This document shows, piece after piece, positions 39,675-48,809 of a stretch of 64,000 nt of DNA; position 1 is the first letter of the stretch; each line of letters opens with the position of its first letter. Position numbers and translations under genes: made by a program. The DNA is taken from contig NZ_CP021645.1 of NCBI RefSeq assembly GCF_006384975.1, positions 310,001-374,000 of the forward strand, written 5' to 3'. Source of the DNA: Pseudomonas oryzihabitans (lineage in GTDB: Bacteria > Pseudomonadota > Gammaproteobacteria > Pseudomonadales > Pseudomonadaceae). The notes under the pieces are model-generated. The model did not search any database. It was not told the origin of the DNA and saw only the letters and a program-made list of their open reading frames with translations.

Positions 39675-40642
39675 GACGTGGTCTGTTCTTCCAGAGCGGC
39701 GAGGTGACGGGCGGCCTGCTGAGCGGCGGTGCGCAGGGCATCCAGCTGCTGGGCCTGCTCGGGCGCGGGGGTGGCACCAAAGGTCCGTTCGGCCTTGGTC
39801 AGCTGGGCGCGGGCCAGGGTGGCGGCGATGCGCGCCTGCTTGAGCGCGGCGGGATTCGGCGCCACGGTCGCGGCGGTCCCTTCTGCCTCTGGCTGCTGCG
39901 CAGCGTCCAAGGCTCGTTGGGCCTGCAGGGCGGCTTCGCGCAGCTGTTGTACCTGAGCCTCCAGGGCGGTCGTGCCGTATTGGGCCAGTTGCCGCTCGGC
40001 CTTCTGCAGAGCGACCCGGGCCATGGCGGCGGCGATCTTCAGCGGCTTGAGTGCAGGCTCCGTCGTTGCAGAGGCCACTGGGGGCGCCACGGCTACGGCG
40101 GGTGCCTGCCGACGCTGACGCTCGGCCTCCAGCCGCTCGCGCTCCCGCTGCAGGCGCGCCTGGCGGGCGTCGAAGCGCCGACGATAGTAGCGGGCACGCT
40201 CACGTTCCGCGGCGCGGTCGACCGGCCCGGGGGTCGCCACCAGATCGATGCAGTCCACCGGACAGGGCGCGAGGCAGAGTTCGCAGCCACTGCATTCGCT
40301 CTCGATCACCGTATGCATCAGCTTGGCCGCGCCGAGGATGGCGTCGGTGGGGCAGACCTGGATGCACTTGGTGCAGCCGATGCATTCGGCTTCGCGGATC
40401 ACCGCGCGCTGGCTGGGCGTCACCGGGTAGGGCGAACCCAGTGGCAGCGCGGGGCGCTGGAGCAGCGCCGACAGTTCGAGAATGGTGGCCGTGCCACCGG
40501 GCGGGCACTTGTTATGCGCTTCGCCCGCGGCGATGCCGGCCGCATAGGGTTGGCAACCGGGATGGCCGCACTTGCCGCACTGGGTCTGCGGCAGCAGGGC
40601 GTCGATGGCGGTGATCAGATCAGGTTGAGCGTTCATGGTCAT
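39671..40642 (-). CDS. rsxB: orphan soluble RsxB/RnfB-like ferredoxin protein with C-terminal repeats
   Basis: 323 residues. A [4Fe-4S]-type cluster domain at the N-terminus ([14 protein letters not shown] near 21-34) is followed by two ferredoxin-type cluster motifs: [12 protein letters not shown] near 86-97 and [12 protein letters not shown] near 116-127. The usual N-terminal membrane helix of RnfB is absent; the protein starts directly at the cluster domain. The C-terminal 140 residues form two copies of a helical repeat (about 200-252 and 265-320) sharing a pattern IAA--AR--L-KAER. The other rsx/rnf genes are not adjacent: rsxB is followed directly by nth. It cannot form the normal membrane complex by itself. 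Electron partner unknown. Confidence 0.9.
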   Translation of the reverse strand: MTMNAQPDLITAIDALLPQTQCGKCGHPGCQPYAAGIAAGEAHNKCPPGGTATILELSALLQRPALPLGSPYPVTPSQRAVIREAECIGCTKCIQVCPTDAILGAAKLMHTVIESECSGCELCLAPCPVDCIDLVATPGPVDRAAERERARYYRRRFDARQARLQRERERLEAERQRRQAPAVAVAPPVASATTEPALKPLKIAAAMARVALQKAERQLAQYGTTALEAQVQQLREAALQAQRALDAAQQPEAEGTAATVAPNPAALKQARIAATLARAQLTKAERTFGATPAPEQAQQLDALRTAAQQAARHLAALEEQTTS

Positions 40643-40662
40643 GACAGAAAGAACGGCGCCCT

Positions 40663-40806
40663 GAGAGCCTGTACAAAGTCGGCTGCGCGTCGGCCAAACT
40701 GCGTTGAAAATGGCTTCGGAATGCTCATTTACGCCTTGTAAACTCCGCTTCCTCAGCCATTTTCGCCTTGTTTGTCGCTAGCTCGCCCGCCTTTGAACAG
40801 GCTCTC
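40663..40806. repeat. 144-bp palindromic intergenic element between metG and rsxB
   Basis: Its ends are 16-bp inverted repeats (40663-40678 and 40791-40806, one mismatch). A second inverted pair inside (GAAAATGGCT and AGCCATTTTC) gives a nested, branched fold. It is unrelated to the 167-bp element. I believe that similar sequences occur elsewhere in Pseudomonas genomes, but only this copy is visible here. Confidence 0.75.
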
Positions 40807-40820
40807 GGGCGCCGTAGCTA

Positions 40821-42860
40821 TCACATCACCCGCTGACCCGGCTTGGCGCCGCTGTCGGGGCTGAGCAGGTGGATCTCGCTGCCGCCGGGGCCTGCAGCCA
40901 GGACCATGCCTTCGGATACGCCGAACTTCATCTTGCGCGGCGCCAGGTTGGCGACGTACAGGGTCAGGCGGCCTTCGAGCTGGCTCGGCTCGGGATAGGC
41001 GCTCTTGATGCCGGAGAAGACGTTGCGCTTGGCATCGCCGATATCCAGGGTCAGGCGCAGCAGCTTGTCGGCGCCCTCGACGAATTCGGCCTTCTCGATC
41101 AGGGCGATGCGCAGATCGACCTTGGCGAAGGTGTCGAAGTCGATGGTCTCGGCCAGCGGGGCCTTGGTCAGTTCGCCGTTGCCGGTGGGCTGGGGCGCGG
41201 CCTGGGCGGCCAGGTCTTCCTTGGAGGCGTCGATCATGGTCTGGACCTTGGCGGGTTCGATGCGGGTGAGCAGCGGCTGGAAGGCGTTGAGCTGGTGATT
41301 GGCCAGGCGCTTGTCCAGGTCGGCCCAGGTCAGGGGAGCGACGTTGAGGAAGCTCTCGGCAGCGGCGACCAAGTTGGGCAGTACCGGCTTGAGCAGGATC
41401 GCCAACTGGCGGAACAGCTCGATGCCCTGGGCGCAGATGGCCTGGACTTCGTCGGCCTTGCCGTCCTGTTTGGCCAGGCTCCACGGCGCCTTGTCGGCGA
41501 TCCAGGCGTTGGCGCGGTCGGCCAGCGCCATGGTCTCGCGCATGGCGCGGCCGAAGTCACGGGTCTCGTAGGCCTCGGCGATGCTCGGCGCGGCGGCGCG
41601 GAAGGCTGCCTCCAGCTCGGGGGCGGCCTGAGCGTCCACCAGCAGGCCGCCGTTGCCCTTGTGGATGAAGCCGGCGCAGCGGCTGGCGATGTTGACCACC
41701 TTGCCCACCAGGTCGGAATTGACCTTTTGCACGAAGTCCTCGAGGTTCAGGTCGATGTCCTCGACATGGCGCGAGAGCTTGGCAGCGAAGTAGTAGCGCA
41801 GGTACTCGGGATTCAGGTGATCCAGGTAGGTGCGCGCCTTGATGAAGGTGCCACGGGACTTGGACATCTTCTGGCCGTCGACGGTAAGGAAGCCGTGGAC
41901 GTTGAGCGCGGTCGGCTTGCGGTAGCCGGCGCCTTCGAGCATGGCCGGCCAGAACAGCGCGTGGAAATTGACGATGTCCTTGCCGATGAAGTGGTACAGC
42001 TCGGCGCTGCTGTCCTTGTTCCAGAAGGCATCGAAGTCGAGGTCGTCGCGGCGGTCGCAGAGGTTCTTGAAACTGGCCATGTAGCCGATGGGCGCATCCA
42101 GCCAGACATAGAAGTACTTGCCCGGGGCATCGGGGATCTCGAAGCCGAAGTAGGGCGCATCGCGGGAGATGTCCCACTGCTGCAGACCGGCATCCAGCCA
42201 TTCGGCGATCTTGTTGGCCACCGACTCCTGCAGGGCGCCGCTGCGGGTCCAGCCCTTGAGCATGTCGCTGAAGTCGGGAAGCTTGAAGAAGAAGTGCTCG
42301 GATTCGCGCAGCACCGGGGTCGCGCCGGAGATGGCCGACTTGGGGTCCTTCAACTCAGTGGGCGCATAGGTGGCGCCGCACTTCTCGCAGTTGTCGCCGT
42401 ACTGGTCGGCGGCGCCACATTTAGGGCAGGTGCCCTTGATGAAGCGGTCGGCCAGGAACATCTGCTTGTCCGGGTCGAAATACTGGGTGACCGGGCGGGT
42501 AGCGATGTGGCCGGCGTCGCGCAGCTTCAAATAGATGGCGCGGGACAGCTCGCGATTCTCTTCCGCATGGGTGGAGTGGAAGTTGTCGAAGGCCACGCCG
42601 AAGTCGGCGAAGTCGGCACTGTGCTCGCGCTTGACGTTGTCGATCAGCTGTTCGGGCGTGATGCCCTCGCGCTCGGCGCGCAGCATGATGGCCGAGCCAT
42701 GGGCGTCGTCGGCGCATACATAGAGGCACTGGTTGCCGCGCAGCCGCTGGAAGCGGGCCCAGATGTCGGTCTGGATGTACTCGACCATGTGGCCGAGATG
42801 GATGGAACCGTTGGCGTAGGGCAGGGCGCTGGTGACGAGAATCTTGCGGGGCTCGGTCAT
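40821..42860 (-). CDS. metG: methionyl-tRNA synthetase
   Basis: 679 residues, the long bacterial form. It charges tRNA-Met. The HIGH-type motif is HLGH in [11 protein letters not shown] near 16-25, the zinc knuckle CPKC/CEKC is near 145-162, and KMSKS is near 335. The C-terminal domain (about 570-679) is a tRNA-binding OB fold. Divergent from apbC with the M14 gene between, an order known from P. aeruginosa. Confidence 0.98.
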   Translation of the reverse strand: MTEPRKILVTSALPYANGSIHLGHMVEYIQTDIWARFQRLRGNQCLYVCADDAHGSAIMLRAEREGITPEQLIDNVKREHSADFADFGVAFDNFHSTHAEENRELSRAIYLKLRDAGHIATRPVTQYFDPDKQMFLADRFIKGTCPKCGAADQYGDNCEKCGATYAPTELKDPKSAISGATPVLRESEHFFFKLPDFSDMLKGWTRSGALQESVANKIAEWLDAGLQQWDISRDAPYFGFEIPDAPGKYFYVWLDAPIGYMASFKNLCDRRDDLDFDAFWNKDSSAELYHFIGKDIVNFHALFWPAMLEGAGYRKPTALNVHGFLTVDGQKMSKSRGTFIKARTYLDHLNPEYLRYYFAAKLSRHVEDIDLNLEDFVQKVNSDLVGKVVNIASRCAGFIHKGNGGLLVDAQAAPELEAAFRAAAPSIAEAYETRDFGRAMRETMALADRANAWIADKAPWSLAKQDGKADEVQAICAQGIELFRQLAILLKPVLPNLVAAAESFLNVAPLTWADLDKRLANHQLNAFQPLLTRIEPAKVQTMIDASKEDLAAQAAPQPTGNGELTKAPLAETIDFDTFAKVDLRIALIEKAEFVEGADKLLRLTLDIGDAKRNVFSGIKSAYPEPSQLEGRLTLYVANLAPRKMKFGVSEGMVLAAGPGGSEIHLLSPDSGAKPGQRVM

Positions 42861-42959
42861 GGTCTTGGCTGGATCGCGACGCTGATAAGGTGACCGACCA
42901 TCATAGCGAAATGGCCGGTCGGTTTCATCCGTGGGGGATGGGCAGGGGTAGGTCCGGAC

Positions 42960-44111
42960 TCAGATATCCGCCAACTGCCAGTACAGGGCGCTGACCATCG
43001 CCGCGCCGAGGGCAGCGCTACGGGCACCGTTCCAGCCAACGTCCGGGCGGGGATCGTTGGCGTTGTCCTTGAATGGCAGTTCCAGGGTCAGGGCCAGGCA
43101 GCCGTAGGTGTGGCCGACGTACTTGGTGGCGAGCTTGAGCGTCTCGCTGCCGAAATGCCCGCGCGGGTAGCCGTAGCGGGTCTGGAAGTCCGGGCTGGCG
43201 CGCAGGAAGCGTTGCAGGAAGGCTTGCTGCTCGGCCTCTTCGCGCTCGCCGAAGTTGGGCAGGCCGTTGCAGCCGTCGACGAAGACATAGGGCAGGGCTT
43301 CGTCGCCATGGATGTCGAGGAAGAGGTCGCAGCCGGTCGCGGCGATGGCGCGGCGTACCGCCAGGACCTCGGGACTGCGTTGCTCATCCGGCTCCAACCA
43401 TTCGCGATTGAGGTTGGCACCGGCGGCGTTGGTTCTCAGGTTACCCAGCGCCGAGCCGTCGGGATTCATATTCGGCACCACGTGCAGCACCGCGTGCTCC
43501 AGCAGCTTGGCGCCGACCGGATCGCCCTGGTGGTCGCCCAGGCCGAGCAGGCGTCTCAGCAGGCCTTCGACGAACCACTCGGCCATGGGTTCGCCGGGGT
43601 GCTGGCGGGCGATGACCCAGATGTTCTTCTTGCCGGTACCCGGCGTGCCGATGCGCAGCAGGTCCAGCGAACGCCCCAGCAGCGAACGGCCGACGGTTTC
43701 CAGACGGACGGCGGGATGCCGCTGCGCTTCGCCCATGAAGGCCAAATGACGGCTTTCCGGATAGGGCTCGAAATAGGCGAAGAACAGGCTGTCGTGCTCC
43801 GGGGTGACCGTCCAGCTCAGGGTCTTGCCGTCATAGCGGCTGGGGATGCGGAACCACTGCTGGCCGCAGTAGCTGGCCACCACGCCATAGTCGCGCCAAC
43901 CTTCGGGGTAGGCGCACTCGCTGGCGTTGTCGAAGCTCAGTTGGCAGGGCAGGCCGCGGGCGCCCTCTAGGCGGAAATGGAACCACTGGGTGAAGGGCGA
44001 GGCGGTGTCGGGGCGGATGCGCAGGCGGATGTCGGTATGGTCGGCCAGGGACAGCACCTCGACGGCGCCGCTGTCGAAGGTGGAACTGATGTGCAGGGAA
44101 GAGGCGTTCAC
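42960..44111 (-). CDS. M14-type cytosolic zinc carboxypeptidase
   Basis: 383 residues from the GTG at 44111, which has GGAG 7 nt upstream; the open frame to 44198 is not supported. An N-terminal beta domain (about 1-115) is followed by an M14 peptidase domain with the zinc motif HPGE in ARQHPGEPMAEW and the later ligand in DIHGDE. The catalytic Glu is in LTLELPFKD near the end. This is the cytosolic carboxypeptidase (CCP/AGBL-like) subgroup. The bacterial substrate is unknown; no secretion signal. Confidence 0.9.
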   Translation of the reverse strand: MNASSLHISSTFDSGAVEVLSLADHTDIRLRIRPDTASPFTQWFHFRLEGARGLPCQLSFDNASECAYPEGWRDYGVVASYCGQQWFRIPSRYDGKTLSWTVTPEHDSLFFAYFEPYPESRHLAFMGEAQRHPAVRLETVGRSLLGRSLDLLRIGTPGTGKKNIWVIARQHPGEPMAEWFVEGLLRRLLGLGDHQGDPVGAKLLEHAVLHVVPNMNPDGSALGNLRTNAAGANLNREWLEPDEQRSPEVLAVRRAIAATGCDLFLDIHGDEALPYVFVDGCNGLPNFGEREEAEQQAFLQRFLRASPDFQTRYGYPRGHFGSETLKLATKYVGHTYGCLALTLELPFKDNANDPRPDVGWNGARSAALGAAMVSALYWQLADI

Positions 44112-44232
44112 GCTGGGCTCCGCGGGCGAGGGGAAAGCCGGGAGTGTAGCGCCGCGTGGATAGGCTTTAGCAAGGACAGTGGGTAGCATAGGCCGCAACT
44201 GCTTTTCTCATCCGTCGTTTCCGGGAGTCTGC

Positions 44233-45327
44233 ATGACCGCTCCGACTCGCGAGGCCATCGAGGCCGCGCTGCGCCAGTACCAAGATCCCTACCTCGAACA
44301 AGACCTGCTCAGCGCCGGCGCCCTGCGCGACCTCGCGCTGGATGGTGGTCGCGTGCGTGCCCGCTTCGAACTGGGCTATGCCGCCGGACTGTTCAAGGGT
44401 GGTCTGGCCCAGGTGCTCAAGACCGCTCTGGAGAACGTCCCTGGGGTCGAGACCGCCGAGATCCAGATCGACTGCCACATAGCGCCCCACGCCGCCCAGC
44501 CGCAGCTGGACGCCATGGGCAACGTCAAGAACATCATCGCCGTGGCGTCGGGCAAGGGCGGGGTAGGCAAGTCCACCACCGCCGCCAACCTGGCGCTGGC
44601 ACTGGCCCGCGAAGGCGCCCGGGTGGGCGTGCTGGATGCCGACATCTATGGTCCCAGCCAGGGCATCATGTTCGGTTTCGCCGAGGGTACCCGCCCCGAG
44701 GTGCGCGACGAGAAATGGTTCATTCCGCTGCAGGCCCATGGCGTCGAGGTCATGTCCATGGCCTTCCTGACCAACGACAAGACCCCGGTGGCCTGGCGCG
44801 GGCCGATGGTTTCCGGTGCCCTGATCCAATTGATCACCCAGACCGCCTGGAACGACCTCGATTACCTGGTGATCGACATGCCGCCCGGCACTGGCGATAT
44901 CCAGCTGACCCTGGCGCAAAAGGTCCCGGTGGCTGGCGCGGTGATCGTCACCACGCCCCAGGACCTGGCCCTGCTGGACGCCAAGAAGGGCGTGGAGATG
45001 TTCCAGAAGGTCAACATCCCGGTACTCGGGGTGGTGGAGAACATGGCAGTGCACATCTGCTCCAACTGCGGCCATGCCGAGCACCTGTTCGGCGAAGGCG
45101 GCGGCAGCAAGCTGGCCGAGCAGTATGGCGTGGACCTGCTGGCCTCGCTGCCGCTGGCCATGGCCATCCGCGAACAGGCCGATGCCGGGCGGCCCACCGC
45201 CATTGCCGATCCCGACAGCCAGATCGCGCTGATCTATCAGGAGCTGGCGCGCAAGGTCGGGGCGCGCATCGCCCAGAGCGGTCAGGCCGGTGGCGGCATG
45301 CCCACCATCACCGTCAGCGACGACTGA
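44233..45327 (+). CDS. apbC: Mrp/ApbC family iron-sulfur carrier ATPase
   Basis: 364 residues from the ATG at 44233. An N-terminal DUF59/MIP18-like domain (about 5-85) precedes a deviant Walker A P-loop GKGGVGKST at 107-115. The cluster-binding CSNC is at 276-279. It assembles and hands over [4Fe-4S] clusters. Located between metG and dcd as in P. aeruginosa. The upstream frame to 44179 has no better start. Confidence 0.96.
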   Translation: MTAPTREAIEAALRQYQDPYLEQDLLSAGALRDLALDGGRVRARFELGYAAGLFKGGLAQVLKTALENVPGVETAEIQIDCHIAPHAAQPQLDAMGNVKNIIAVASGKGGVGKSTTAANLALALAREGARVGVLDADIYGPSQGIMFGFAEGTRPEVRDEKWFIPLQAHGVEVMSMAFLTNDKTPVAWRGPMVSGALIQLITQTAWNDLDYLVIDMPPGTGDIQLTLAQKVPVAGAVIVTTPQDLALLDAKKGVEMFQKVNIPVLGVVENMAVHICSNCGHAEHLFGEGGGSKLAEQYGVDLLASLPLAMAIREQADAGRPTAIADPDSQIALIYQELARKVGARIAQSGQAGGGMPTITVSDD

Positions 45328-45343
45328 TTTCGTCCGTTCGCCT

Positions 45344-45371
45344 TTGAGACCGCGCCGCTATCTAATAGAAT
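45344..45371 (+). promoter_or_regulatory. promoter of dcd
   Basis: -35 TTGAGA (45344-45349), a 16-bp spacer and -10 TAGAAT (45366-45371), 36 bp before the dcd start. Confidence 0.68.
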
Positions 45372-45407
45372 GCGCGGTCATTTTTTCGCCCCGGAGCTAG
45401 ACCTGCC

Positions 45408-45974
45408 ATGAGCATCAAATCGGACAAGTGGATTCGCCGCATGGCCCAGGAGCACGGCATGATCGAGCCTTTCGTCGAGCGTCAGATGCGCGGCGCGGAC
45501 GACAGCCGGGTGATCTCCTACGGGGTGTCCAGCTACGGCTACGACGTGCGCTGCGCCAACGAATTCAAGGTGTTCACCAACATCCATTCGGCGGTGGTGG
45601 ACCCGAAGAACTTCGACGACAAGAGCTTCGTCGACGTGGTCAGCGACGTCTGCATCATTCCGCCGAACTCCTTCGCCCTGGCGCGCACCGTGGAATACTT
45701 CCGCATCCCGCGCGACGTCCTGACCATCTGCCTGGGCAAGAGCACCTATGCCCGTTGCGGCATCATCGTCAACGTCACCCCGCTGGAGCCCGAGTGGGAA
45801 GGGCACGTGACCCTGGAGTTCTCCAACACCACCACCCTGCCTGCGAAGATCTATGCCAACGAAGGGGTGGCGCAGATGCTGTTCCTGCAGTCCGACGAGG
45901 CCTGCGAGGTCTCCTACAAGGACCGCGGCGGCAAGTATCAGGGCCAGCGTGGCGTGACCCTGCCACGCGCCTGA
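45408..45974 (+). CDS. dcd: dCTP deaminase
   Basis: 188 residues, the normal length. It deaminates dCTP to dUTP, feeding dTMP synthesis. The conserved SYGYDVR segment near 43-49 and the catalytic region containing [13 protein letters not shown], with its Glu near 138, are present. The gene has its own promoter after apbC. A GGAG site precedes the ATG. Confidence 0.97.
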   Translation: MSIKSDKWIRRMAQEHGMIEPFVERQMRGADDSRVISYGVSSYGYDVRCANEFKVFTNIHSAVVDPKNFDDKSFVDVVSDVCIIPPNSFALARTVEYFRIPRDVLTICLGKSTYARCGIIVNVTPLEPEWEGHVTLEFSNTTTLPAKIYANEGVAQMLFLQSDEACEVSYKDRGGKYQGQRGVTLPRA

Positions 45975-46092
45975 GTCTCTCGCCGCTCGCTGAAGCCGCC
46001 CACTCGGGCGGCTTCGTCGTTTCTCGGTACTCAAGACCTGGCGATTGCAGCCGATAGCCTTCTACCTGACTTATCTTTGGAGCGGATTTTCC

Positions 46093-47025
46093 ATGGCCAG
46101 TATTCTCGATACCGTCGATCAACGTACCCAGTTGGTTGGCGAGAACCGCCTGGAAATTCTCATGTTCCAGCTGTCCAGCCGGCAGATGTTCGCCATCAAC
46201 GTGTTCAAGGTGCAGGAGGTGCTCAAGCTGCCGCGCCTGACCCTGATGCCCAAGCGGCACCCGGTGGTCTGTGGGGTCGTCCACCTGCGCGGCCAGACCC
46301 TGCCGGTGATCGATCTCGCCGCCGCCATCGGCATGCGCCCCATCACCCCCGACGAGAACAGCACCATCATCGTCACCGAGTACAACCGCTCGGTGCAGGC
46401 CTTCCTGGTGGGCGGCGTCGATCGCATCATCAACCTGAACTGGGACAGCATCCAGCCGCCGCCCGGTGGCTCCGGGCGCCAGCACTACCTGACCGCCATC
46501 ACCCGCATCGAAGACAAGCTGGTGGAGGTCATCGATGTCGAGAAGGTGCTGGCCGAAATCGTCCCCTACAACGTCAAGGTCTCCCAGGAGCGCTTGGCCG
46601 ATCCCTTGCTGGCCAAGGCCCGCGGGCGCGAGGTGCTGCTGGTGGACGACTCCAGCACCGCCATTGGCCAGCTGCGCGATACCCTGGTGCAGCTGGACCT
46701 GAAATTCCATGTCGCCACCGATGGCCTGCAGGCCCTGCGCAAGCTCAAGGCCTGGGCCGACGAAGGCGTGGTGCTGACCGACAAGCTCTTGATGGTGCTG
46801 ACCGATGCCGAGATGCCGGAAATGGACGGCTATCGGCTGACCACCGAGATCCGCCAGGATCCGCGCCTCGCCGATCTCTATGTCGTGCTGCACACCTCCC
46901 TGTCGGGCAGCTTCAACGAAGCCATGGTGAAGAAGGTCGGCTGCAACGCCTTCCTCTCCAAGTTCCAGCCCGATCTGTTGGTCGAGGAAGTCCGCCGGCG
47001 CCTGGCGCTGGCCGAAGAGAGCTGA
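46093..47025 (+). CDS. cheV: chemotaxis coupling protein CheV (CheW plus receiver)
   Basis: 310 residues from the ATG at 46093. The N-terminal CheW domain (about 15-160) carries VHLRGQTLPVIDL. The C-terminal receiver (about 178-305) has LLVDDSSTA and the phospho-acceptor Asp in LTDAEMPEMDG. It couples chemoreceptors to CheA, with phosphorylation tuning the response. No other chemotaxis gene is adjacent. Pseudomonads often have several CheV paralogues, so the receptor served is unknown. Confidence 0.94.
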   Translation: MASILDTVDQRTQLVGENRLEILMFQLSSRQMFAINVFKVQEVLKLPRLTLMPKRHPVVCGVVHLRGQTLPVIDLAAAIGMRPITPDENSTIIVTEYNRSVQAFLVGGVDRIINLNWDSIQPPPGGSGRQHYLTAITRIEDKLVEVIDVEKVLAEIVPYNVKVSQERLADPLLAKARGREVLLVDDSSTAIGQLRDTLVQLDLKFHVATDGLQALRKLKAWADEGVVLTDKLLMVLTDAEMPEMDGYRLTTEIRQDPRLADLYVVLHTSLSGSFNEAMVKKVGCNAFLSKFQPDLLVEEVRRRLALAEES

Positions 47026-47097
47026 TCCCCGCGGTTTCGCCTGCCCGGCACCTCCCTTACACTGGCGGCCCTCGTCAGCTGCCAGGAAGCCGCGCCC

Positions 47098-47901
47098 ATG
47101 CCGCACCTCAGTGCCCTCTACCGTTATCCCGTCAAATCGACGGCCGTGGAAACCTTGTCACGCGCCGAGGTGGACGCCCTGGGCCTGGTCGGTGACCGGC
47201 GCTGGATGGTGGTGGACGCCGATACCGGTCGCTTCCTGACCCTGCGCCAACTGGCCCAGATGAATCGCATCGAAGCGCGTTGGCTGGCCAATGATCGCCT
47301 GCGCCTAAGTGCGCCCGGCCGCGAACCGCTCGAGGTCTCGGTGCCCGATCCCCAGGCCGAGCGCCTGGGCGTCACCATCTGGCGCGATACCCTGCAGGCG
47401 CCGGTGGCCGCCGCGGCCGATGCCTGGCTGAGCGACTTCCTCGGACGTCGCTGCCGCCTCGTACACATTGCTGAAAGCCACGCCCGCCAGATCAATACCG
47501 ACTTCGCCGAGCCCGGCCAGAAGGTGCATTTCGCCGACGGCTTTCCGCTGCTGCTGACCAGCGAAGCCTCCCTGGCCGACTTGGTGGCGCGGGTGGGCAA
47601 GCCATTGGAAATGCTGCGCTTTCGGCCCAACCTGGTAGTGGAGGGTGCGCCCGCCTACGCCGAGGACGGCTGGAAACGGCTGCGCATCGGCACCGTGGAC
47701 TTCGCCGTGGCCTGTCCCTGTGCGCGTTGCATCGTCACCACCCAGGATCCGCTCACTGGCGAGAAGGATCCCGATCGGCAACCGCTCACTGCCCTGCGCG
47801 AATACCGCTTCGAGGACAACCGCATGCTGTTCGGCATGAACGTCATCCCCTTGGGGTGCGGCGTCATCGAGGCCGGCATGCCGGTGGAGGTACTGGAATG
47901 A
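47098..47901 (+). CDS. MOSC domain protein, YcbX-like
   Basis: 267 residues with an N-terminal MOSC beta-barrel domain (about 1-105, YPVKSTAVETLSRAEVD near the start) and a C-terminal MOSC domain (about 130-265). The conserved cysteine lies in ACPCARCIVTTQD near 205; such a Cys can bind molybdenum cofactor. E. coli YcbX works in detoxifying N-hydroxylated bases, but here the C-terminal ferredoxin domain of YcbX is missing. Translationally coupled (ATGA) to ldcA. Confidence 0.9.
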   Translation: MPHLSALYRYPVKSTAVETLSRAEVDALGLVGDRRWMVVDADTGRFLTLRQLAQMNRIEARWLANDRLRLSAPGREPLEVSVPDPQAERLGVTIWRDTLQAPVAAAADAWLSDFLGRRCRLVHIAESHARQINTDFAEPGQKVHFADGFPLLLTSEASLADLVARVGKPLEMLRFRPNLVVEGAPAYAEDGWKRLRIGTVDFAVACPCARCIVTTQDPLTGEKDPDRQPLTALREYRFEDNRMLFGMNVIPLGCGVIEAGMPVEVLE

Positions 47902-48788
47902 GCCCGTTGCGCCGAGTGGCGCTGGTCAGTCCAGCGGGTGCGGTCAAGGAAGAGCTGGTGATGGCGGCCATGGCGCGGCTACGGGAGGCCGGCATCGAGC
48001 CGCTGCTCGGCGAGCAGGCACTCAGCCGGCATCGCTATCTGGCCGGTACGCCGCAAGAGCGGGCGGCGGATCTGCACTGGGCCTTCAGTCAGGCGGACGT
48101 CGACGCGGTCTGGTGCCTGCGGGGCGGCTATGGATCCGCCCAGTTGCTGCCCTGGCTGGACTGGTCGCGCCTCTCCAGTAGCAAGGGGCGGCCCTTGATC
48201 GGCTATTCCGATCTGACGGTGTTGCTAGAGGCCTTCCATCGTCGTGGGTTGACCGCGATCCACGGGCCCGGCGCCCTGGACTGGGGGCGTCGTGACGAAG
48301 ATCCCGAGGCTCAGACGGCACGAACTCGCTCGTTGCAGTCGGTGCTGGAACTGTGCGCCGGTGCGCGTCCGGCCTGGAACCTGGAGCGGCTGGCCGGTCC
48401 CGCCCAGGTCCCGGCGGGTGAGTTGATCGGTGGCAATCTCACCACCCTGGCCAGCGTGGTCGGCACCTCTGCCGCTCTGCGACCCCACGATGGCGCCATC
48501 CTCATGCTGGAAGACGTCGGTGAACCCTACTATCGGCTGGAGCGCAGTCTCTGCCAGTTGCTGGGCGGGCTTACCGAGCATCGCATCGGTGCGGTCTGCC
48601 TAGGCACCTTCACCGATTGCCCGCAACGCAACGTCGAGCAGTCGCTGGCAGAGATCTTCGCCGAATGGCTGGAGCCGCGCGGCATCGCCCTTTATCGCGG
48701 CCTGCCCAGCGGTCATGGTCCGGAGAACCAAGCCTGGCCCTATGGTGCGCGGGTACGGTTGGACGCGGGCCGCCTCCAGGTGCTCTGA
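47898..48788 (+). CDS. ldcA: LD-carboxypeptidase (S66 family)
   Basis: 296 residues. A cytosolic serine peptidase that removes the terminal D-Ala from tetrapeptides in peptidoglycan recycling. The nucleophile Ser104 lies in GYSDLTVLL after the conserved LRGGYGS segment near 74-80. The catalytic Glu is in ILMLEDVGEPYYR near 200-212 and the His in GLPSGHGPEN near the C-terminus. The start overlaps the MOSC gene stop by 4 nt. Confidence 0.93.
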   Translation: MSPLRRVALVSPAGAVKEELVMAAMARLREAGIEPLLGEQALSRHRYLAGTPQERAADLHWAFSQADVDAVWCLRGGYGSAQLLPWLDWSRLSSSKGRPLIGYSDLTVLLEAFHRRGLTAIHGPGALDWGRRDEDPEAQTARTRSLQSVLELCAGARPAWNLERLAGPAQVPAGELIGGNLTTLASVVGTSAALRPHDGAILMLEDVGEPYYRLERSLCQLLGGLTEHRIGAVCLGTFTDCPQRNVEQSLAEIFAEWLEPRGIALYRGLPSGHGPENQAWPYGARVRLDAGRLQVL

Positions 48789-48809
48789 CGCGATCCGCCC
48801 CGGTCCGGA

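Noticed and set aside
40869..42893. 674-codon plus-strand frame opposite metG
   Set aside because: Antisense shadow of metG; composition (Ala, Gly, Val, Asp, Leu) mirrors the codon bias of the true gene and matches no family.
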